Of a stretch of 16,615 nt of DNA, positions 13,363 to 16,615 are shown one piece after another. This DNA comes from Syntrophomonadaceae bacterium (lineage in GTDB: Bacteria > Bacillota > Dethiobacteria > DTU022): contig SKZS01000120.1 in the NCBI GenBank assembly GCA_007127255.1, forward strand, positions 1 through 16,615, in the 5' to 3' direction. The notes beneath the pieces are model-generated. The model did not search any database. It was given only the letters and a program-made list of their open reading frames with translations, and was not told the origin of the DNA. The stretch's first letter is position 1. Every line of letters begins with the position of its first letter. A program made the position numbers and the translations under genes.

Positions 13363-14019
13363 TTGAACGAATACAACTGGGTAAAAAATGAGCATCATGG
13401 GGCGGTAATTCTCGCCGGTGGTGATAGTAAAAGGTTGGGACAGGCAAAGGCACTGCTTGATTTTCAAGGCCGGACCCTTATTGAATTAATGGTTACCTGC
13501 CTGGTTGAATATTTCGATCAAATAACCGTGGTAACCGATAAACCGGACCTGTATCATCATTTGCCGGTCAAGTTAACCTCGGATATTATAGTCAATGAAA
13601 AGAAAAGTCCTCTGCGTGGTATACATGCCGGTCTTAGCGTATCAGAGCTGCCCCATCAGTTTTTCACAGCCTGTGATATGCCATTTTTGAACCTGGAGCT
13701 CATTGATTACATGTCTGGTTTTGCCCTAAAATACGATGCTGTTGTGCCGTGTATCGGGGAATATTTCCAGCCCCTGCATGCATTTTACAGCCGGACTTGT
13801 ATTGATGTAATTGAAAACCAGTTTATGAAGGGGCACTTTAAAGTTGCCGATTTTTACGAACATATAAGAGTCAAATATATTGGTCTGGATGAAATATTGC
13901 GTTTCGATCCTGCCCAGGAATCATTCATAAATATAAACAGATGGAGCGATTATGAGTACGCTTTAAAAGTATTTGCCGAAAAGCAAAGGACCTGTTTAAA
14001 CGGAGGTGAAGAAATATGA
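13363..14019 (+). CDS. mobA: MobA-like molybdenum cofactor guanylyltransferase
   Basis: Nucleotidyltransferase of the MobA type, which attaches GMP to molybdopterin to form the guanine dinucleotide cofactor. It has 218 residues. The signature LAGGDSKRLGQAK (17-29) binds the nucleotide, SPLRGIHAGL (82-91) and ACDMPFL (103-109, with metal-binding Asp105) follow, and a C-terminal FININRWSDYEY matches the closing NINTPED-like motif. The related MocA and CofC enzymes use other acceptors, so the exact substrate is less certain than the fold. The start is TTG, with AAGGGG seven bases upstream. It follows tatC by 35 bases and overlaps the next gene by four (ATGA), so it is probably in the same transcript. 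Confidence 0.78.
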   Translation: MNEYNWVKNEHHGAVILAGGDSKRLGQAKALLDFQGRTLIELMVTCLVEYFDQITVVTDKPDLYHHLPVKLTSDIIVNEKKSPLRGIHAGLSVSELPHQFFTACDMPFLNLELIDYMSGFALKYDAVVPCIGEYFQPLHAFYSRTCIDVIENQFMKGHFKVADFYEHIRVKYIGLDEILRFDPAQESFININRWSDYEYALKVFAEKQRTCLNGGEEI

Positions 14020-15179
14020 AACTGCCTGATTATGTCGGTCCCCTCGCTTATGGTCTAAAAATGGGCGTGATATTGCCGGGAATGGACATCGTGAAAATGA
14101 TTTTTGACCACCTGATTACCTGTTACAGGGATGGTCTGCTTGGCGATAATGATGTTGTTTGTATAACCGAATCGATTGTGGCTCGTGCTCAAAATAACTA
14201 TATTACCGTTGATGATATTGCCCGGGAAATAAAGGACAAAATGAGGCTATCTGATCAGGACAGGATTGCGGTAGTTTTTCCCATTGCCAGCCGAAACCGA
14301 TTTTCAATGATTCTAAAAGGGATAGCCAGGGCTGTCCCCAGTGGTGAAGTAGTAGTACAAATGTCATATCCGAGCGACGAAGTCGGCAACAAAATTGTTG
14401 ATGAAGATTTTATTGAAGGGTTGGGTAAAGATCTGATTACTTTTGAAGATCTGGGCAACCGAGAATTTAAGCATCCTCTTACAGGAGTAGACTATATAAA
14501 ACTTTATCACGATATTATCAGGGAAGAAGGAGTAAAGCCAAAAATATTTCTATCCAATGACCCTTTGCATGTCCTGAAATTTTCACCTGACGGGATTATT
14601 GCTGCAGACATTCATACCAGACAAACGACAAAAAAAGTGCTCAGCAGCAGATTTGAAAATTGCATAACTCTTGACCAGGTATGCACCGAAGGGGAGGCAT
14701 ATTCTGAATGGGGCTTACTTGGCAGCAACATGTCATCAGGCGAGAGGTTGAAGTTAGCACCCCGGGATGGAAAGGAAGTAGTTAACCTTTTACGCGACAA
14801 AGTAAAAGAAGAGCTGGGTATTGACATCCAGGTAATGATCTATGGTGATGGGGCATACCTTGACCCTTCCAGCAGAATATATGAGCTTGCCGATCCCCAG
14901 GCGGCTTTTGCTGCTACGGATGGGTTAAACTGTATTCGTGAAGGAGTTAAGTATAAGTATCTTGCCGATCAGTGTTTCCATGAAAAGAAGCTTAATGCAG
15001 AAGAGATTGAAGCTTTTATCGCTGACAGCAGTCAGGTTAGTTTTTCTGAAGACAGTATTGACAGGGAAGGGACAACACCACGGCGTATGGAAGATGTGCT
15101 GGCCAGCCTGGCAGATTTAGTTAGCGGTTCGGCTGATGCCGGAACTCCTGTAGTTGTGGTTAAAGGCTTTCTTGGTTAG
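14016..15179 (+). CDS. CofE-like gamma-glutamyl ligase family protein
   Basis: Protein of 387 residues resembling the coenzyme F420-0:L-glutamate ligase (CofE) family, which forms gamma-glutamyl amide bonds using GTP. The N-terminal part has the LPGMDIV, DNDVVCITESIVARAQ (44-59) and ASRNRFSMILKGIA (91-104) segments that I associate with Firmicute CofE homologues. The protein is longer than classic archaeal CofE (about 250 residues). Nothing else of F420 synthesis (cofC, cofD, cofG, cofH) is in the window, so glutamylation of another cofactor or metabolite is equally possible. The ATG overlaps the mobA stop, with GGAGGTG seven bases upstream, which gives strong coupling to a cofactor nucleotidyltransferase. 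Called on family resemblance only. Confidence 0.72.
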   Translation: MKLPDYVGPLAYGLKMGVILPGMDIVKMIFDHLITCYRDGLLGDNDVVCITESIVARAQNNYITVDDIAREIKDKMRLSDQDRIAVVFPIASRNRFSMILKGIARAVPSGEVVVQMSYPSDEVGNKIVDEDFIEGLGKDLITFEDLGNREFKHPLTGVDYIKLYHDIIREEGVKPKIFLSNDPLHVLKFSPDGIIAADIHTRQTTKKVLSSRFENCITLDQVCTEGEAYSEWGLLGSNMSSGERLKLAPRDGKEVVNLLRDKVKEELGIDIQVMIYGDGAYLDPSSRIYELADPQAAFAATDGLNCIREGVKYKYLADQCFHEKKLNAEEIEAFIADSSQVSFSEDSIDREGTTPRRMEDVLASLADLVSGSADAGTPVVVVKGFLG

Positions 15180-15190
15180 CAATCCGGGAT

Positions 15191-15227
15191 ATAAGTAAGG
15201 GTAAGCAGGATTTCACTTATAAGTAAG
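15191..15227. repeat. Short direct and inverted repeat between convergent genes
   Basis: ATAAGTAAG occurs at 15191-15199 and 15219-15227, and ATAAGT (15191-15196) pairs with ACTTAT (15215-15220). On the minus strand the stem extends to eight pairs with one G-U. It lies in the 84-base gap between the CofE-like gene and lnt, where terminators for both would be expected, but no T run follows in either direction. Confidence 0.35.
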
Positions 15228-15263
15228 AAAGAAGGCTTAAACCAGGCTCATTTTGTCCTCGTG

Positions 15264-16615
15264 TTAATTAACAGGTTTGCGCAAGATAACCAAAGGGGTT
15301 ACGATTATCAGAAATAAAGCCCAGACAGCCGGAAAGTAGTCTCCATAAAGCACATATAAAGTATCACGGGTAGTTAGATCCAGGGGCAAGTTAAATACAG
15401 CAGCTTCGTTTTTTCCGGATCGAAATAATTCTTCTCCACGGTGATTAAATGATATTGTGATTCCGCTGTTCGCTACCTGGGTAACGCCTACTCCCATTTC
15501 AGCTGCTCGAATTGCTGCAGCCTGGGCATGCTGTTCCAGGCCGATTGATTCGCCAAACCAGGCGTCATTGGTCAGGATAAAGAGGTGGCGGCTTTCTTTT
15601 TTCGCAAATAAGCGGGTGTGATCTCCGAAATATGATTCGAAGCAGATTGCCCCTCCCACTGGAACTCCTCTAAGATCAAAAACAGTAATTTCTTCACCTG
15701 CAGAATAACTGCCGAGTAATAAATCTAACTCCAGCACCCGGTTTAACAACTGTTCCATGGGAAAATATTCCACAAAAGGGACAAGGCGATGCTTATGGTA
15801 TACAGGAATTTCTTCCTGGCCTTTGTAATAAAGGGTGATTGAATTATATAGCAAGTCTTGTTCTCTAACCCGGGCTCCGTAGAGCACACTTACTTCATAT
15901 TTCTCTGCCAGTTTTATAATCGAGGGATGATGCTCCCTTTTTTCTGAGAAATCTAACCTGGCTACAGTTTCAGGCCAGACAACAAGATCAATTTCAGCTT
16001 CGTCGGCCAGGGCCTGTTCTGTTAAATTACTGTATAGTTGAACGACATCTTCCTGACGGCCGTCAACTACGTGCTCAGGATGACTGTTGCCCTGTATTAG
16101 GCTCACAGACAGTTTTTCTTCATCCTTATGGACAGGTAAAAGCTCCGGAACTGTAAGGCCTGCCAGCAGCATGATTAAAAATACTGCTGTAAGTGCATAC
16201 CTTCCGGTTCCCTGCAGCTTGTTCATCAATATGAGCAGAATCAGGGTTTGGAAAAAGACAATCAGAAAAGGTAGCCCCCAGTATCCATATATAGATGTAA
16301 TGTTGAGAAACAGGGGGTAGTTCCACTGAGTATAGCCCAGGTACCCAACATTATAGGCAAGAAAGCTTAAGGAGCGCAGGTACTCAGTTAACAGCCACAG
16401 TGAGGGCACGGCCAGGGCAGTGAACCAGGCTTTCCCGGCCCGGTTTAACAGGGAAGTGAACAAACCAAATACAGCGCTGAAGAGGCTGATATAGGCAACA
16501 AGACTAATCATCGCAATGACAGCCAGGTAAGCAGGCAGGTATGGGAAAAGGACGTGGGACAGATATAGGTTTACATAAAAATGAAGTGGAAGCCCAAATA
16601 TAAAACCAGCCCAAA
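15264..16615 (-). CDS. lnt: Apolipoprotein N-acyltransferase, 5' truncated
   Basis: Membrane enzyme that adds the third acyl chain to the N-terminal cysteine of lipoproteins. The frame is open to the right edge: codons between 16615 and 16512 read GFIFGLPLHFYVNLYLSHVL, a good fit to the Lnt N-terminal helices, so the Met at 16509-16511 is internal and the gene begins outside the window. After several membrane helices comes a nitrilase-like domain with its triad: Glu in VVWPET (codon 15969-15971), Lys in YHKHRLVPF (15792-15794) and Cys in AICFESYF (15642-15644). A last helix lies near the C terminus. About 449 codons are visible, against about 510 for the family. Lnt is typical of diderm bacteria and less expected in a Firmicute. 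Confidence 0.9.
   Translation of the reverse strand, partial: WAGFIFGLPLHFYVNLYLSHVLFPYLPAYLAVIAMISLVAYISLFSAVFGLFTSLLNRAGKAWFTALAVPSLWLLTEYLRSLSFLAYNVGYLGYTQWNYPLFLNITSIYGYWGLPFLIVFFQTLILLILMNKLQGTGRYALTAVFLIMLLAGLTVPELLPVHKDEEKLSVSLIQGNSHPEHVVDGRQEDVVQLYSNLTEQALADEAEIDLVVWPETVARLDFSEKREHHPSIIKLAEKYEVSVLYGARVREQDLLYNSITLYYKGQEEIPVYHKHRLVPFVEYFPMEQLLNRVLELDLLLGSYSAGEEITVFDLRGVPVGGAICFESYFGDHTRLFAKKESRHLFILTNDAWFGESIGLEQHAQAAAIRAAEMGVGVTQVANSGITISFNHRGEELFRSGKNEAAVFNLPLDLTTRDTLYVLYGDYFPAVWALFLIIVTPLVILRKPVN

Noticed and set aside
1..15179. Pyrrolysine decoding of UAG
   Set aside because: No in-frame UAG is in the methyltransferase, and several genes here (adh, amidase, first tatA, CofE-like) end in TAG, as expected of a normal stop.
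16509..16511. ATG as the lnt start
   Set aside because: The frame continues to the right edge with Lnt-like hydrophobic sequence.

Overview
The window looks like core chromosome of an anaerobic Firmicute, probably a Clostridia-type lineage. The signs are strong GGAGG-type ribosome binding sites, several GTG and TTG starts, a non-pyrrolysine MttB-superfamily methyltransferase, a pair of small Gate-domain membrane proteins, a CBS-containing M50 protease, and a CofE-like ligase with no F420 genes beside it. Genus cannot be told from the sequence. No insertion sequence, phage gene, CRISPR array, rRNA or tRNA was seen. Both edges cut a gene: the methyltransferase on the left and the apolipoprotein N-acyltransferase (lnt) on the right.

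Layout. Positions 1-2369 hold the 3' part of the methyltransferase and, converging on it, a zinc alcohol dehydrogenase; their stop codons overlap. Positions 2370-2689 are a gene-poor gap with one possible 43-residue ORF, followed by galU (2690-3562) and an amidase-signature hydrolase (3686-4999) with its own good promoter. Converging on the amidase is a two-gene minus-strand unit of Gate-domain proteins (4996-5899). Diverging from that unit across 44 bases is a FetAB-type ABC transporter (5944-7387). A membrane M50/CBS protease (7392-8510) converges on fetB.

Positions 8511-8833 are the most unusual part: no gene, but a set of nested and adjacent hairpins (8582-8741) that fold as one multibranch unit, with a five-copy heptamer repeat inside. 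It lies upstream of an unrecognised four-helix membrane protein (8834-9265). A 39-base near-perfect palindrome (9261-9299) separates that gene from convergent queG (9318-10442). A DUF2007-type small protein (10636-10884) and a PAP2 phosphatase (10889-11875) diverge from queG.

Positions 11984-15179 form a Tat and cofactor cluster: tatA, a second tatA, tatC, a MobA-like nucleotidyltransferase, and a CofE-like gamma-glutamyl ligase overlapping mobA by 4 bases. A workable reading is that the twin-arginine translocase sits with the maturation gene for a molybdenum cofactor, because many molybdoenzymes are Tat cargo. The tatA2-tatC junction carries competing hairpins next to the tatC ribosome binding site. 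lnt (15264 to the right edge, minus strand) converges on the cluster.

Several apparent ORF starts were corrected from ribosome binding sites: fetB to 6599, queG to 10442, PAP2 to 10889 and tatA to 11984. Functions are family-level inferences from motifs read by eye; no database search was run.
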